From assembly GCF_000973725.1 (NCBI RefSeq), contig NZ_CP009621.1, forward strand, positions 4,705,001 to 4,769,000: a DNA stretch of 64,000 bases. Direction: 5' to 3'. The translations under genes were made by a program, and so were the position numbers. Shown piece after piece: positions 32,785-42,463 of this stretch. The notes beneath the pieces were generated by a model. That model searched no databases, was not told where the DNA came from, and was given only the letters and a program-made list of their open reading frames with translations. The stretch is from Pontibacter korlensis. Lineage in GTDB: Bacteria; Bacteroidota; Bacteroidia; Cytophagales; Hymenobacteraceae. Every line of letters begins with the position of its first letter. Position 1 is the first letter of the stretch.

Positions 32785-33882
32785 CTACTGTTTCGGAATC
32801 TGGACAAAGAAACGAGTTCCTTTGTTCTCCTCACTCTCAAACCAGATCTTACCCTGGTGCCACTCCACGATGGTCTTGATGATAGACATGCCCAGACCTA
32901 CCGATGGTTCTCCCTTGATGCCGGGCCGGCGGGCGTTGGTGAACTTGTCAAACAGGGTGGCATGGTACTTTTGTGGTATCCCTACGCCCGTATCCTCCAC
33001 CCGGACCAGGAGGCTCTCATCCTGTTCTTCCAGGGCAAGCGTAATTTTGCCTCCGTCAGGGGTAAACTTAATGGCGTTCGAGATCAGATTGTTCACCACC
33101 TGCATAAATTTGGTATCGTCCAAGCTGACGTACACCTTATCACAGGAAGTAACAAAGCTAAACGTCTTGCCCGTCATGGATTGGGCCTGCTGGTACTCCT
33201 GCATTAATTCCTGCAGCGCCTGTACCAGGTCTATCCGCCGCTTGATAAGCTCCACATTGGCAGATTCGAGGAACTCCTGCCGGATGAATTCCTAGATCAG
33301 GTGCATGCCCTGCGTACTGCTCTTCTCAATCAGGTGGATTATCTTCTGGACCCTGGCCTGATTGCCATCGGGTTTTACGTCCTGGGTCAGTAACTTCGAC
33401 AGGCTCTGGATCATGGCCAGCGGTCCGGCCAGGTCATGGGAGAGGATGTTGAGGATCGAGTTCTTCTTATCGGAGTACTTCTTGAGCGTGTCGTTGTACT
33501 GCCTTTCCGCAGTAACGTCTTCGGCGTAGCCAGTTAGTAGGTGCTCATTCTCCAGCAGGACGAGTCTGACGCACACCCACCGCTCGCTGCGGTCCCGCAA
33601 CACGATCCGGAACATCAGGTCTTTTAAAATCACCCCCTCCAGCAGCTCCTGGTAGACTTCTTTCACATGCTGCCTATCTTCTGGATGTATCATCCGCATA
33701 AGGAATCGAGGATCTCCCAAAGAACTTTTGCGCGTTCTATGCCAGACCTTCTCAAAGGCAGCATTCAGATACGAAAAGGGGTGGGAAGTCAGATCATAGG
33801 CGAATACGACCATTGGCGAGTGTTCTGCCAGGGGAGTAAGGAAACGGGTGGAGTAACCAGATGTAGGTGATACTGAGGACAT
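32785..33882 (-). pseudogene. PAS sensor histidine kinase split by an in-frame TAG
   Basis: A 366-codon kinase in one frame. The N-terminal part has a PAS domain (SPMVVFAYDLTSHPFSYLNA, later GDPRFLMRMIHPEDR) and a HisKA domain with the His in LNILSHDLAGPLAMIQSL. A TAG at about 33292-33294 follows GMHLI. The frame resumes as EFIRQEFLESANVELIKRR, and the HATPase_c part is complete with SNAIKFTPDGG, EDTGVGIPQK and SVGLGMSIIK. A CAG (Gln) to TAG change would explain the break. Without read-through the product lacks its ATPase domain, so the gene is probably dead. It lies downstream of tRNA-Glu on the opposite strand. Confidence 0.85.
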
Positions 33883-34023
33883 GGTACAGCGGAAACGCTG
33901 TTATCCCTTAGGCCGTTTCGGATATAAGGGTAACGGCTTACCGTACTTAAAACGTTCACCAGACACAACCATCCCTGCTGTATAGGTAATTTGTTGCTTT
34001 AAAATTAGCAGTTTTGATCGTGC

Positions 34024-34386
34024 CTAAAGAGGCAGGCCTCTGGATGCGAACTCTACAACTTTCGTCAGCCTTCTTAACTCCATTGCCTTCGCTGACCCTG
34101 GGAAGGCATCCAGCAAATCTTCTATCCGGGAAGCTACCACATCATACTCCTGCGGCGTCTGTATCAGGTTGACTTCCGTTGAACCTCTGCAGTACTTCAC
34201 TAAAAAAGCTCCGGGTTCTAAATGCGCAACAGCAACCCGATAAGCTTCCTGGCTGGTTACATAAGGCCCCCAGGTTTGCGTGCCGCACAAAACGATGAAG
34301 GCATTCGGGTACTGGGCAGACAAAGCCTGCTGATTGGCAAAATAATTTGCAATGGCCTCATTTAAAAGGGCGTCGGGAGTTTGCAT
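34024..34386 (-). CDS. Small soluble protein of unknown function
   Basis: 120 residues, no signal peptide. It contains a predicted helix (LNEAIANYFANQQALSAQ), a beta pair (AFIVLCGTQTWGPYVTS) and a C-terminal helix (YDVVASRIEDLLDAFPG). I do not recognise a family. It shares direction with the broken kinase but is separated by about 140 bases. Confidence 0.6.
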   Translation of the reverse strand: MQTPDALLNEAIANYFANQQALSAQYPNAFIVLCGTQTWGPYVTSQEAYRVAVAHLEPGAFLVKYCRGSTEVNLIQTPQEYDVVASRIEDLLDAFPGSAKAMELRRLTKVVEFASRGLPL

Positions 34387-34808
34387 CCTAAAACAGTTAC
34401 AAGCTGCAAAAAGGAGAATCCCTTTTTTGCAAAGACTATCTGTTTCACGAGCGGAGGGATTCGGCTAGGAATATAAAGCAGGGTCAATAAATAGAATTAA
34501 ATCAATATACATATTTCAGAGGAAATAAATTCGGCAGACAGGCATCTTCAAGTATTAGCTCTTACAAAGCCTGCGTCTGCATCCTGCATCAACAAAGCCT
34601 ACCTCAAGGAATATAAAGCACCTGTAAGAAAGAACTGATTCTTTACCCTAGTAAAGTACCCAAGACTCTACTAGTGTTTAATAAAATTATATAGACCTGT
34701 CGAGAGAGGGTGCTTATAACTTTTTGGCTAAATCGCCTTGAGCCAGGTTATCTTGAACAAAGGTATAGTGTACCTCTCTGCTTAATGAATGTTCTGAAGA
34801 ACACATGC
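34387..34808. other. Intergenic region with a short direct repeat
   Basis: 422 bases without a supported gene. A 14-base direct repeat AGGAATATAAAGCA occurs near 34470 and 34610. The rest is AT-rich and I see no RNA gene. Confidence 0.5.
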
Positions 34809-34970
34809 TTATTCTCCAACTTTGGGCACCTTATCAATCTCACCATCACCTCCAGATGAATTGCGTTTAACTTTCTTGGCCGCAGCTTTAAGCAACTCCT
34901 GATGTTCTTTCCTTTCCTTGAATTCTTTTTGGCGCTGCTTCTTTTGTTGGTCTCTTGATCTGGTACTCAT
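34809..34970 (-). CDS. Small highly charged protein
   Basis: A 53-residue frame beginning MSTRSRDQQKKQRQKEFKER. It is extremely rich in Lys, Arg, Glu and Gln over the first 35 residues (one long charged helix) and ends GGDGEIDKVPKVGE. Small basic proteins of this kind are common next to nothing in particular in Cytophagales; a nucleic-acid role is possible. Start ATG and stop are clear, and codon use looks coding, but I recognise no family. Confidence 0.5.
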   Translation of the reverse strand: MSTRSRDQQKKQRQKEFKERKEHQELLKAAAKKVKRNSSGGDGEIDKVPKVGE

Positions 34971-35551
34971 CGTTTCACTTGATTTGATTGCAACTAATTT
35001 TTAGACCTTGCTAAGCCTTAACATCTATTATATTCTTAAATATACGCTTAAACAAAAATTAATTCTTCCTTCACTGGGATAATAGGATGAATGGAGCCCT
35101 TCTTGATTAGGCTAGGTTAATCAACTGTTTAAGATGAAAAACACCTGATATGATCAAACACTCAAGGCTCCACTAAACCTTTAAAATCTGAAAATATCGC
35201 CTTCAACACAGAATTGTCAAGTTGTAGGCTGAAATTCAAGGCCCTCATTCATTATCTATTCTGCAAAATGTTAAGGGATGTTTTATTTCTTATCTATATT
35301 AGAATTCAAACAGCGACAGAAACAGATCCTTTCTCTATGATGATATCTAATTTTTGTGGTGTTGCCAGGGGCTTGTTAACAGATAGTTTCCAAGACTTCT
35401 GTAAGTTTACATTAACCTTTATCAAAGATAAATTGACCGCTTCCGGTATGGCAAAATAATAACAATAACAAAGGATATTTTTCTACGTAAGGCTATCTAT
35501 TTGTCAGTATAGGTAGATTCTGAATACAGGTAATTCGCTTCAACATACTTA
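34971..35551. other. Intergenic region before the giant kinase
   Basis: 581 AT-rich bases. An 81-codon open frame at 35214-35459 has poor amino-acid character and is probably chance. The kinase promoter must lie here, but no exact TAnnTTTG box is visible near the start. Confidence 0.45.
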
Positions 35552-38500
35552 ATGAGCTCCTTTAAAGACCCTTCAATGAATTTCCTCTCTGGTGGCGGAG
35601 AGATGGGTGAACGCATTCGAACATACAACTGGTCTGAAACCTCTCTCGGACCAATAGAAAGCTGGCCACAAAGCCTGCGCACAAGCCTTAGCCTTATACT
35701 TACTTCCTATTACCCGCTATTTTTCTGGTGGGGCGAAGATTACATACAGTTTTACAATGATGCCTACATTCCGGTATTGGGTGCAAAGCATCCAAAATCT
35801 TTAGGACAGGTGGGTCAGGAATGCTGGCCGGAAGCGTGGCATTTAGTAGAGCCTATGATCAAGCAGGTTAAGCAAGGTGAGTCAACATTCAACAAAGACA
35901 CCATGCTTCCCCTGCAGAGAAAGGGCTATGCCGAAGAGTGTTACTTTGATTTTGCTTATAGCCCTATCCGTAACGAATCGGGTGACGTGGCGGGAATTTT
36001 TGCCGCTGTTTCTGAAACAACAGATAAGGTTATAAATGAGAGAAGGTTGGGTGTGCTAACTGCACTTGGCATGCATATGCTGGAGGCAAAAAGTATACAG
36101 GAAGCATGCCATGTTCCCCTGAAGGTCCTGTCTGAGAGACCAACCGATATTCCTTATGCGCTCATTTATTTGAAAGAAGGTGATGATTATAAGCTGGCCA
36201 GTAGCTACGGACTTGAAGCATATGCGCATGCACGTCCAGAATTGATCAGCGACCAAACTTTAAATGAGCATAGCACCTCAAATTGGAACCTGCATAAAGT
36301 GATGGAAACAAGGCAGCCTTATCTGGAAGAAGGGCTAACAGCAAAGTTTGGTAACCTTCCCGGTGGTTCATGGCCAGCCCCCTCTCATACTGCCTTGTTA
36401 CTGCCGCTACAACTCCCGACGCAGCAAGAACCTATAGGCGTTTTCATAGCAGGTATAAGCCCAGGGAAAGCTTATGATGACGCTTATTCTAGATTTCTGA
36501 AGTTAGTTTCCGGCCACATTGAAAATGCCCTCACCAATGGAAAGACCTATGAAGAAGAGCGGCTTCGCATGAAAAAGCTGATGCAGCTGGACCAGGATAA
36601 AACAAACTTCTTCAGCAATGTAAGTCATGAGTTCAGAACTCCTCTGACGCTCATGCTCGGCCCCTTACAGGAAGTTCTTGAAGGTACTGCTGGCTCCTTG
36701 CCAGAAACAGAACGGAAGCAACTGACAATGGTTTACCAGAACGGACAGCGCCTGCTTAAACTTGTGAACACGCTACTCGACTTCTCCAGATTAGAAGCAA
36801 AGCGTGCGCAGGTAGTTTTTGAACCGACTGACCTATGTTCTTTAACAAAGCAGCTTGCAAGTGCTTTTGAACCTACCATCGAGAGAGCCGGCCTGAAATA
36901 TGCAATAGACTGCTCTTCGTTGTCAGAACCTGTGTATGTAGATACTGATATGTGGGAGAAGATTGTGCTGAACCTCATCTCCAACGCTTTCAAGTTTACA
37001 CTAGAGGGTCATATCACAATTGAGCTTAAGGAAACTGAGACACATGCAGTATTGACGGTTCAGGATACAGGTGTTGGAGTTCCGCAGGAGGAGTTGCCAA
37101 ACCTCTTCCTAAAGTTTCACAGGGTGCAGAACACCCGCTCCCGCTCTCATGAAGGCACGGGGATTGGACTCGCACTGGCGAAGGAGTTAGTAGAGCTTCA
37201 TAAAGGAACAATTGATGTGGAAAGCACCGAAGGAATGGGCACCACTTTCAGGATAAATATTCCCAAAGGAACTGCGCATTTGGATGAGCAGAGCATATCT
37301 GCAGCAAGACATGGTAACTCAAAAGCGATTAGAGCAGAGGCCTACGTCAACGAGGCATCTATATGGGGCCAGCATGATCCGGACACCGAAACCATACTGA
37401 AGGTAAAAACAGCAGTACCGCAGCAGGACTTGCAACCGGATAAGGACACCCGTATCTTACTTGTTGATGACAATCCGGACCTGCTTAACTACCTAAAGCG
37501 AATCCTGAGTGCTTACTGGCATGTAGAGACCGCAAAAGATGGAGCAGAAGCCCTTGCTGCTGCCAGACACGAAGTTCCCGATCTGATTTTAAGCGATGTC
37601 ATGATGCCCAACATGAATGGCTTTGAGCTTCTGGCTCAAGTCCGCGAAGATTCTGGTCTAAGAGACATACCAGTTATACTGCTCTCAGCAAGGGCTGGAG
37701 AAGAGGCTACTGTTGAGGGCTTGGAAAAAGGCGCTAATGATTACCTGGTAAAGCCATTTTCAACGTCTGAACTTATTGCGCGGGTCAGGACTCAGCTTGA
37801 TATTAGGCGTACCAGAAAAGACAACCTGCTGTTAAAACAGGCAGAAGATGAATTAAACAAATTCAAAGTACTGAGTGACAATGCATTCGATGCCCTTATC
37901 TTGATGCGTGAAGATGGCACTTTCGCTTACTTGAACGATCTGGCACTGAAACGTTGGGGCTACACTCAAGAGGAAGCACTAACAATTAGAGTACCTGATG
38001 TTGACCCCATTTACCAGGAAGAGAAGTTCAATGAAGTATTTGCACTGGCACAGAAGCAGAACATCCCTCCGTTCGAGACGCTGCATAAGCGCAAAGATGG
38101 CACCATCTACCCTGTAGAGGTAAGCATGGGCGGGATCACATTGGATGGCAAGCCGCATATGTTTGCAATAGCCCGGGACATCACAGAGCGGAAACTAGCT
38201 GAGCATGCCCTCGCAGAGAGTGAAGAGCATTTCAGCAGTATCTTCAACCAAACTTCGGTGGGGATAGCTGAAACAGACCTGACAGGTAAATTTGTGCTGG
38301 TGAATGATCGCTACTGTCAGATGGTAGGGCGCTCCAAGGAAGATCTGTACCAGATGCGGATGCAGGATATCAGCCATCAGGAAGACCTTGCAAAAAATCT
38401 GGTCCTGTACAAGAAAGCGGTAAAAGAAAGTGTCCCTTTTGAATTGGAGAAGCGCTACGTTAAACCGGATGGATCAGAAATCTGGGTTAAAAATAACGTC

Positions 38501-40063
38501 TCATTGATCAAAGATGCTAATGGTAATCCTAAGTATATAGTGGCAATCAGTCAGGATATTACCAAGCATAAACTGGCTGAGATAGCTCTTCAGGAAAGCG
38601 AAGAACGCTTTCGTGTGATGGCAGACGCAGCTCCTATCATCATCTGGATGGGAAATACCAAAGGCGAAAATATCTACTTTAACCCCGCATGGACAAAACT
38701 GACAGGAAGGAAATTTGAGGAAGACACCGATTATGGTTGGGAACAGATCATTCATCCGGATGATGTTGCTCATACTTGGGAGGTGTACAGTAATGCCTTG
38801 CAAACTGTTAAGCCATTCGAATTTGAATTCCGTGTGCGTCGATATGATGGAGCGTATCGTGTACTCCATTGCCAGGGTTCACCTCGCCTAAGCACCTTAG
38901 GAAACTTCCTTGGTTTTGTTGGTATCTGTGATGACATCACAGAGCGAAAGCAGGCTGCGGAAGCTCTTGTAAGAAGCGAAGAGCATTTCCGAACCTTTGC
39001 CAATAATATTCAGAACCTGGCATGGATGGCTGCTCCCGATGGCTTAACCTTCTGGTACAATCAACGCTGGTACGACTATACCGGTACTTCCTTTGAGGAG
39101 ATGCAAGCCTGGGGTTGGCAAAATGTTGTTCATCCTGATCACCTGGCTTCTGTATATGAGCGTGTAACAGAAGCCGGCCAAATGGGAGAAGGCTGGGAGC
39201 TAACCATTCAGATAAAAGGTGCAGATGGCCAGTACCGTTGGTTTCTTACCCGTGCTCAAGCCGTAAAAGACGCAGATGGCACATTTCTGCGCTGGATTGG
39301 TACTAACACTGATATTCAGGAGCAGAAAACCGCAGAAGAAGAGCTTAAAAGGAAGAACGCAGAGCTTCAGAAAATAAACAATGACTTGGATAACTTCATT
39401 TATACAGCATCCCATGACCTGAAGGCACCAATTACAAATATAGAGGGATTGGTGGATGTACTTGTTGAAGACATGCCATCTGAAAATGCGGTTAACCCAG
39501 ATCTGGAAAAAGTTATTTCTATGATGAAGGGTTCTATCAATCGTTTTAAGAATACCATTCATGACCTGACTGATCTTTCCAGGCTGCAGCGGAAAGAAGA
39601 AGATGATATAAGCCTTGTCAATTTTTCGGAGATCTTTGAAGAGGTGAGCCTTGACCTTGAAAAAATAACCAAGGACACAGGCGCACAATTTGAGATAGAC
39701 TTCAGTGAATATCCTGCAATCCGATTCTCTAAGAAAAACCTGAGAAGTGTTTTATATAATCTTGTATCAAATGCGATAAAATATCACTCACCAGAGCGTA
39801 CTCCTTTTATTAAGGTTTCCTCCGGAATGAAACAGAACGGCTGTGTACTCACTGTTGAGGATAATGGCTTGGGCATGGATGTTTCACAGAAAGAAAAGAT
39901 ATTCTCTATGTTCAAGCGCCTGCACGACCACGTGGAAGGAAGTGGCATAGGCTTATATATTGTGAAACGGATTGTAGAGAACAGTGGAGGCGAAATTGAG
40001 GTAGAAAGTAAAGTAGGAAAGGGAAGCACTTTCAAAGTATATCTGAACTGTAGGCAGGTTTAA
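35552..40063 (+). CDS. Giant hybrid sensor kinase with two kinase cores, a receiver and several PAS domains
   Basis: 1503 residues. Domain order: PAS-like module shared with the kinase at 16.9 kb (about 9-160), GAF (about 170-335), HisKA with H359 in NVSHEFRTPLTLM, HATPase_c (DTGVGVPQEE, GTGIGLALAKEL), receiver with D682 in LILSDVMMPNMNG, four PAS/PAC modules (about 765-1270, each ending in a DITERK or similar), a second HisKA with H1288 in TASHDLKAPITNIEG, and a second HATPase_c (DNGLGM, EGSGIGLYIVKRI). No membrane segment is visible. Two complete kinase cores around one receiver are unusual: the first core probably phosphorylates the internal receiver and the second an unknown partner. An in-frame ATG 24 bases downstream is an alternative start. 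A strong terminator follows. Confidence 0.93.
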   Translation: MSSFKDPSMNFLSGGGEMGERIRTYNWSETSLGPIESWPQSLRTSLSLILTSYYPLFFWWGEDYIQFYNDAYIPVLGAKHPKSLGQVGQECWPEAWHLVEPMIKQVKQGESTFNKDTMLPLQRKGYAEECYFDFAYSPIRNESGDVAGIFAAVSETTDKVINERRLGVLTALGMHMLEAKSIQEACHVPLKVLSERPTDIPYALIYLKEGDDYKLASSYGLEAYAHARPELISDQTLNEHSTSNWNLHKVMETRQPYLEEGLTAKFGNLPGGSWPAPSHTALLLPLQLPTQQEPIGVFIAGISPGKAYDDAYSRFLKLVSGHIENALTNGKTYEEERLRMKKLMQLDQDKTNFFSNVSHEFRTPLTLMLGPLQEVLEGTAGSLPETERKQLTMVYQNGQRLLKLVNTLLDFSRLEAKRAQVVFEPTDLCSLTKQLASAFEPTIERAGLKYAIDCSSLSEPVYVDTDMWEKIVLNLISNAFKFTLEGHITIELKETETHAVLTVQDTGVGVPQEELPNLFLKFHRVQNTRSRSHEGTGIGLALAKELVELHKGTIDVESTEGMGTTFRINIPKGTAHLDEQSISAARHGNSKAIRAEAYVNEASIWGQHDPDTETILKVKTAVPQQDLQPDKDTRILLVDDNPDLLNYLKRILSAYWHVETAKDGAEALAAARHEVPDLILSDVMMPNMNGFELLAQVREDSGLRDIPVILLSARAGEEATVEGLEKGANDYLVKPFSTSELIARVRTQLDIRRTRKDNLLLKQAEDELNKFKVLSDNAFDALILMREDGTFAYLNDLALKRWGYTQEEALTIRVPDVDPIYQEEKFNEVFALAQKQNIPPFETLHKRKDGTIYPVEVSMGGITLDGKPHMFAIARDITERKLAEHALAESEEHFSSIFNQTSVGIAETDLTGKFVLVNDRYCQMVGRSKEDLYQMRMQDISHQEDLAKNLVLYKKAVKESVPFELEKRYVKPDGSEIWVKNNVSLIKDANGNPKYIVAISQDITKHKLAEIALQESEERFRVMADAAPIIIWMGNTKGENIYFNPAWTKLTGRKFEEDTDYGWEQIIHPDDVAHTWEVYSNALQTVKPFEFEFRVRRYDGAYRVLHCQGSPRLSTLGNFLGFVGICDDITERKQAAEALVRSEEHFRTFANNIQNLAWMAAPDGLTFWYNQRWYDYTGTSFEEMQAWGWQNVVHPDHLASVYERVTEAGQMGEGWELTIQIKGADGQYRWFLTRAQAVKDADGTFLRWIGTNTDIQEQKTAEEELKRKNAELQKINNDLDNFIYTASHDLKAPITNIEGLVDVLVEDMPSENAVNPDLEKVISMMKGSINRFKNTIHDLTDLSRLQRKEEDDISLVNFSEIFEEVSLDLEKITKDTGAQFEIDFSEYPAIRFSKKNLRSVLYNLVSNAIKYHSPERTPFIKVSSGMKQNGCVLTVEDNGLGMDVSQKEKIFSMFKRLHDHVEGSGIGLYIVKRIVENSGGEIEVESKVGKGSTFKVYLNCRQV

Positions 40064-40066
40064 CAC

Positions 40067-40119
40067 CATACTAAAACAAGTCCAACTCTGGATCTCGGAG
40101 TGGGGCTTGTTTTAGTATG
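40067..40119 (+). terminator. Terminator after the giant kinase
   Basis: A perfect 14-bp stem, CATACTAAAACAAG and its complement, with a further inner pairing of CAACTC with GAGTGG. It lies four bases after the stop. Confidence 0.8.
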
Positions 40120-40589
40120 TTTTGGTTAGGCTAGTCTTCTAATCTCATAGTTAAGCCGCGCTCCCTCCTCCTTTACTTGCATGTTAGTTTTTATCGTCAG
40201 GGCAACACTTCTAGAACCTCGCAGATTCGCCTCAGTGGCAGCACCGCCATCGCCTATATAGTCAGCAGTTATGATTGTTAATTAGTAGCGCCACATGAAC
40301 AAGAGAATACCTTCCCCTCTGCCTGTAGGTACTTCTTCAAAACCACTAAATCTATTTAGCATGGGATTTAATCAATTGACCTTCCGGGCTTATAGAAAAG
40401 CCGCTACATTTAAGATGGAGCGGCTTCCTTTAATTCGTCTTAGTCAATCTATAGTATTACAAGTCTGTATTGTTAAGTCAAAACTGGAGTGGCTCTCAAA
40501 GGTTATACTCCAAGGCTTCCTGCTATTCTATTTGCTGCAATTACTGCTCCTTCCCAAAGCTAAGTAATGGCACAAACTACAACCAGGGC
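40120..40589. other. Intergenic region with an orphan hairpin and a gene-like fragment
   Basis: 470 bases. On the minus strand 40281-40126 is an open frame of 51 codons without a start, reading ADYIGDGGAATEANLRGSRS and ending YEIRRLA; it looks like the tail of a lost gene. A terminator-like hairpin AAGCCGCT/AGCGGCTT lies at about 40396-40430 with no gene directly before it. Nothing else is supported. Confidence 0.4.
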
Positions 40590-40844
40590 TTACTCTGATA
40601 ACTGTTCTATAAGCGCACGCTTAGCCTCTCGTTCTACATTGATTGTATCAGCTGAGCGTATCTTTGTTGTTAACCAATCAACTCCAGTATGTCTCTGCAA
40701 TTCCTTATCAGCTATGTTTTGCAGGGAATCCAATGCCATGTTAGTGCCGGTTTCAACAATATTTTCAAAAGCTCCCTGTACTCCATTTCTTTCAGAGCAA
40801 GAGGCGGCAAATAAAACTATTGCAACGTATAATATCTTCTTCAT
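40590..40844 (-). CDS. Small lipoprotein of unknown function
   Basis: 84 residues from the preferred ATG. MKKILYVAIVLFAASC is a lipoprotein signal peptide with the lipidated Cys at position 16. The mature part (SERNGVQGAFENIVETGTN, later ALDSLQNIADKELQRHTG) is hydrophilic and helical. A longer frame adds 14 residues but spoils the signal peptide. I do not recognise a family. Single gene, divergent from the K+ channel. Confidence 0.6.
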   Translation of the reverse strand: MKKILYVAIVLFAASCSERNGVQGAFENIVETGTNMALDSLQNIADKELQRHTGVDWLTTKIRSADTINVEREAKRALIEQLSE

Positions 40845-41161
40845 TTTTTTATCGTCTTCATTAAAACTTATTCTGAACCTCATCAAGACTATTCAATCAT
40901 ATATCTATTGTGAAGCACAATGATCAATGCTTTGGTTTTATTCAGTCTTCATAGGTTAGCTTTAGGCCAACTTATGCCACAAGGCTGCTTCAAGATTAGA
41001 TCTTTGATAAACTGGTGAAATACCAATTAATTTTAACTCCCACAGCCTAATCAGCAACAAGAATAATGTGGTCTTTTTTAAAGGTACACCATTTCTTGTC
41101 CAAAAACTAAGCCGCTTTTCATATTTCGATTTCACACTATGTTTTGTACTTTGCTATCAGA

Positions 41162-42211
41162 ATGAATATCAAAAAGCCTTATCTGCTCATATTACTGTTA
41201 TTGTTGTTCACAGTACTCAGTAACATCTTACTCATTCATTTTGAAGCCTCTGCCCCCGACAGCTCTATTAGGAGCATAGAGGATGCTATGTGGTATACTT
41301 TTGTAACCTTAACGACGGTAGGTTACGGCGACTATTTTCCTGTAACGCCAGGAGGCAGAGCCATTGGGTATCTTTATATTTTCTCAAGTCTTGGCGTTCT
41401 GGGATTTTTGATCAGCACGATTTCAAACAAAATCTTAAATACTTTGGAAGAAAGAAGATTAGGCTTTCACGGCACAGACTTCACCGGTCATGTCCTTTTT
41501 GTAGGCTGGAGCGATTTTAGTCGTCTTGTTGCTGATGAGGTGTACTACAGCAAGAAAAAAATTGCTATCATAACTGACCGCAAAGACGACGTAGACCTGA
41601 TTTACTCAAAGTATAGTAAAGAACAGGTGTTTGTCTTATTTAATGAGTTCAGCAATTTCGAGGCACTAGAGAAAGTAAATGCCAATAAGGCGGCCACACT
41701 CTTTATCAGCTTTGATGATGACTCTGAAGCACTGTTGTATGTTATCAACTTCAAAAAGCTGTACCCTAATCCGGAGATTGTGGTAAACCTGCATAAGCTA
41801 CAGCTAAAGGAAACCTTTAAGGCTGCCGGTGTAACTTATGTCATCACAAAAAATGAGATTGCCTCCAAGCTTGTGGCAAGTTATATCTTTGAACCGGATG
41901 TAGCAGATATGAATTTGGACCTGCTAAGTTCTTCACGCACTGAGGAAGATTTTGACGTACATGAATACAAAATACTACCTGAAACCACTTTTGTAAATAG
42001 AGATAGTGAGGAGGTTTTCCATGAGCTTAAATCAAACTTTAATACGGTTATGCTTGGCCTGAGCAAGATGAAAGAAAACCAAAGAGTGCTGATCAAGAAC
42101 CCTCCTGCGGGAACCCCTGTTGAAGAGGGTGACTATATAATTGTAATGAGCAATGGGCAGGCAAAGGATGCCTTACGAAAAGTATTCAAGACAGTAGAAG
42201 GCAAGTTTTAA
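41162..42211 (+). CDS. Potassium channel with RCK (TrkA-N/TrkA-C) domains
   Basis: 349 residues. Two membrane helices (about 5-25 and 70-92) flank a pore loop with the selectivity filter TLTTVGYGDYFP, the K+ signature. An RCK N-terminal Rossmann domain follows (HVLFVGWSDFSRLVADEV, then IAIITDRKDD), then a TrkA_C domain with VEEGDYIIVMSNGQ near the end. This is the MthK-like two-helix layout, forming a tetramer in the inner membrane gated by ligands bound to the RCK ring. The canonical GxGxxG is changed to GWSDFS, so nucleotide binding is uncertain. The longer open frame starts with TTG inside a -7-like box (TACTTTG at 41151-41157), so the ATG at 41162 is preferred. Confidence 0.9.
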   Translation: MNIKKPYLLILLLLLFTVLSNILLIHFEASAPDSSIRSIEDAMWYTFVTLTTVGYGDYFPVTPGGRAIGYLYIFSSLGVLGFLISTISNKILNTLEERRLGFHGTDFTGHVLFVGWSDFSRLVADEVYYSKKKIAIITDRKDDVDLIYSKYSKEQVFVLFNEFSNFEALEKVNANKAATLFISFDDDSEALLYVINFKKLYPNPEIVVNLHKLQLKETFKAAGVTYVITKNEIASKLVASYIFEPDVADMNLDLLSSSRTEEDFDVHEYKILPETTFVNRDSEEVFHELKSNFNTVMLGLSKMKENQRVLIKNPPAGTPVEEGDYIIVMSNGQAKDALRKVFKTVEGKF

Positions 42212-42410
42212 AAAACCTTTAGCAGGGCAAAAATTTTCAAGGCAGCTAAGGAATTAAAAAGCTTAACGAAAGACTGGCGTAAAACTTCCTAAAATATTTG
42301 GGCACTAGGATTTTGAGTTTTATACTTTAGACTTCAATCACTCCTCCTGCACATACTTTCTTAAGCCACCCGACCTATGTGGCTGTATTTCGTTCATTTA
42401 TACTATGAAC

Positions 42411-42450
42411 CAATGCAAAGCCTCTAGTCAACACTGGAGGCTTTGCATTG
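42411..42450. repeat. Hairpin beside the second IS3 element
   Basis: CAATGCAAAGCCTC and its exact complement around a 12-base loop. There is no T-run, so it is a weak terminator at best. It contains ACTGGAGGCTT, the same bases as the core of the IS3 terminal repeat that begins 14 bases further right. Confidence 0.6.
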
Positions 42451-42463
42451 AACTTGCTACCTT

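Noticed and set aside
27322..33294. TAG codons inside tnpB and a kinase as a sign of amber recoding
   Set aside because: TAG is used as a normal stop by several intact genes here (for example at 3420, 45989 and 44988), and both interrupted genes have simple mutational explanations.
32705..33295. 196-codon open frame antisense to the broken kinase
   Set aside because: It is a shadow of the conserved HATPase region on the other strand and has Ser/Cys-rich non-protein-like composition.
35214..35459. 81-codon open frame upstream of the giant kinase
   Set aside because: AT-rich, no family resemblance, no promoter or terminator, composition unlike the neighbours.
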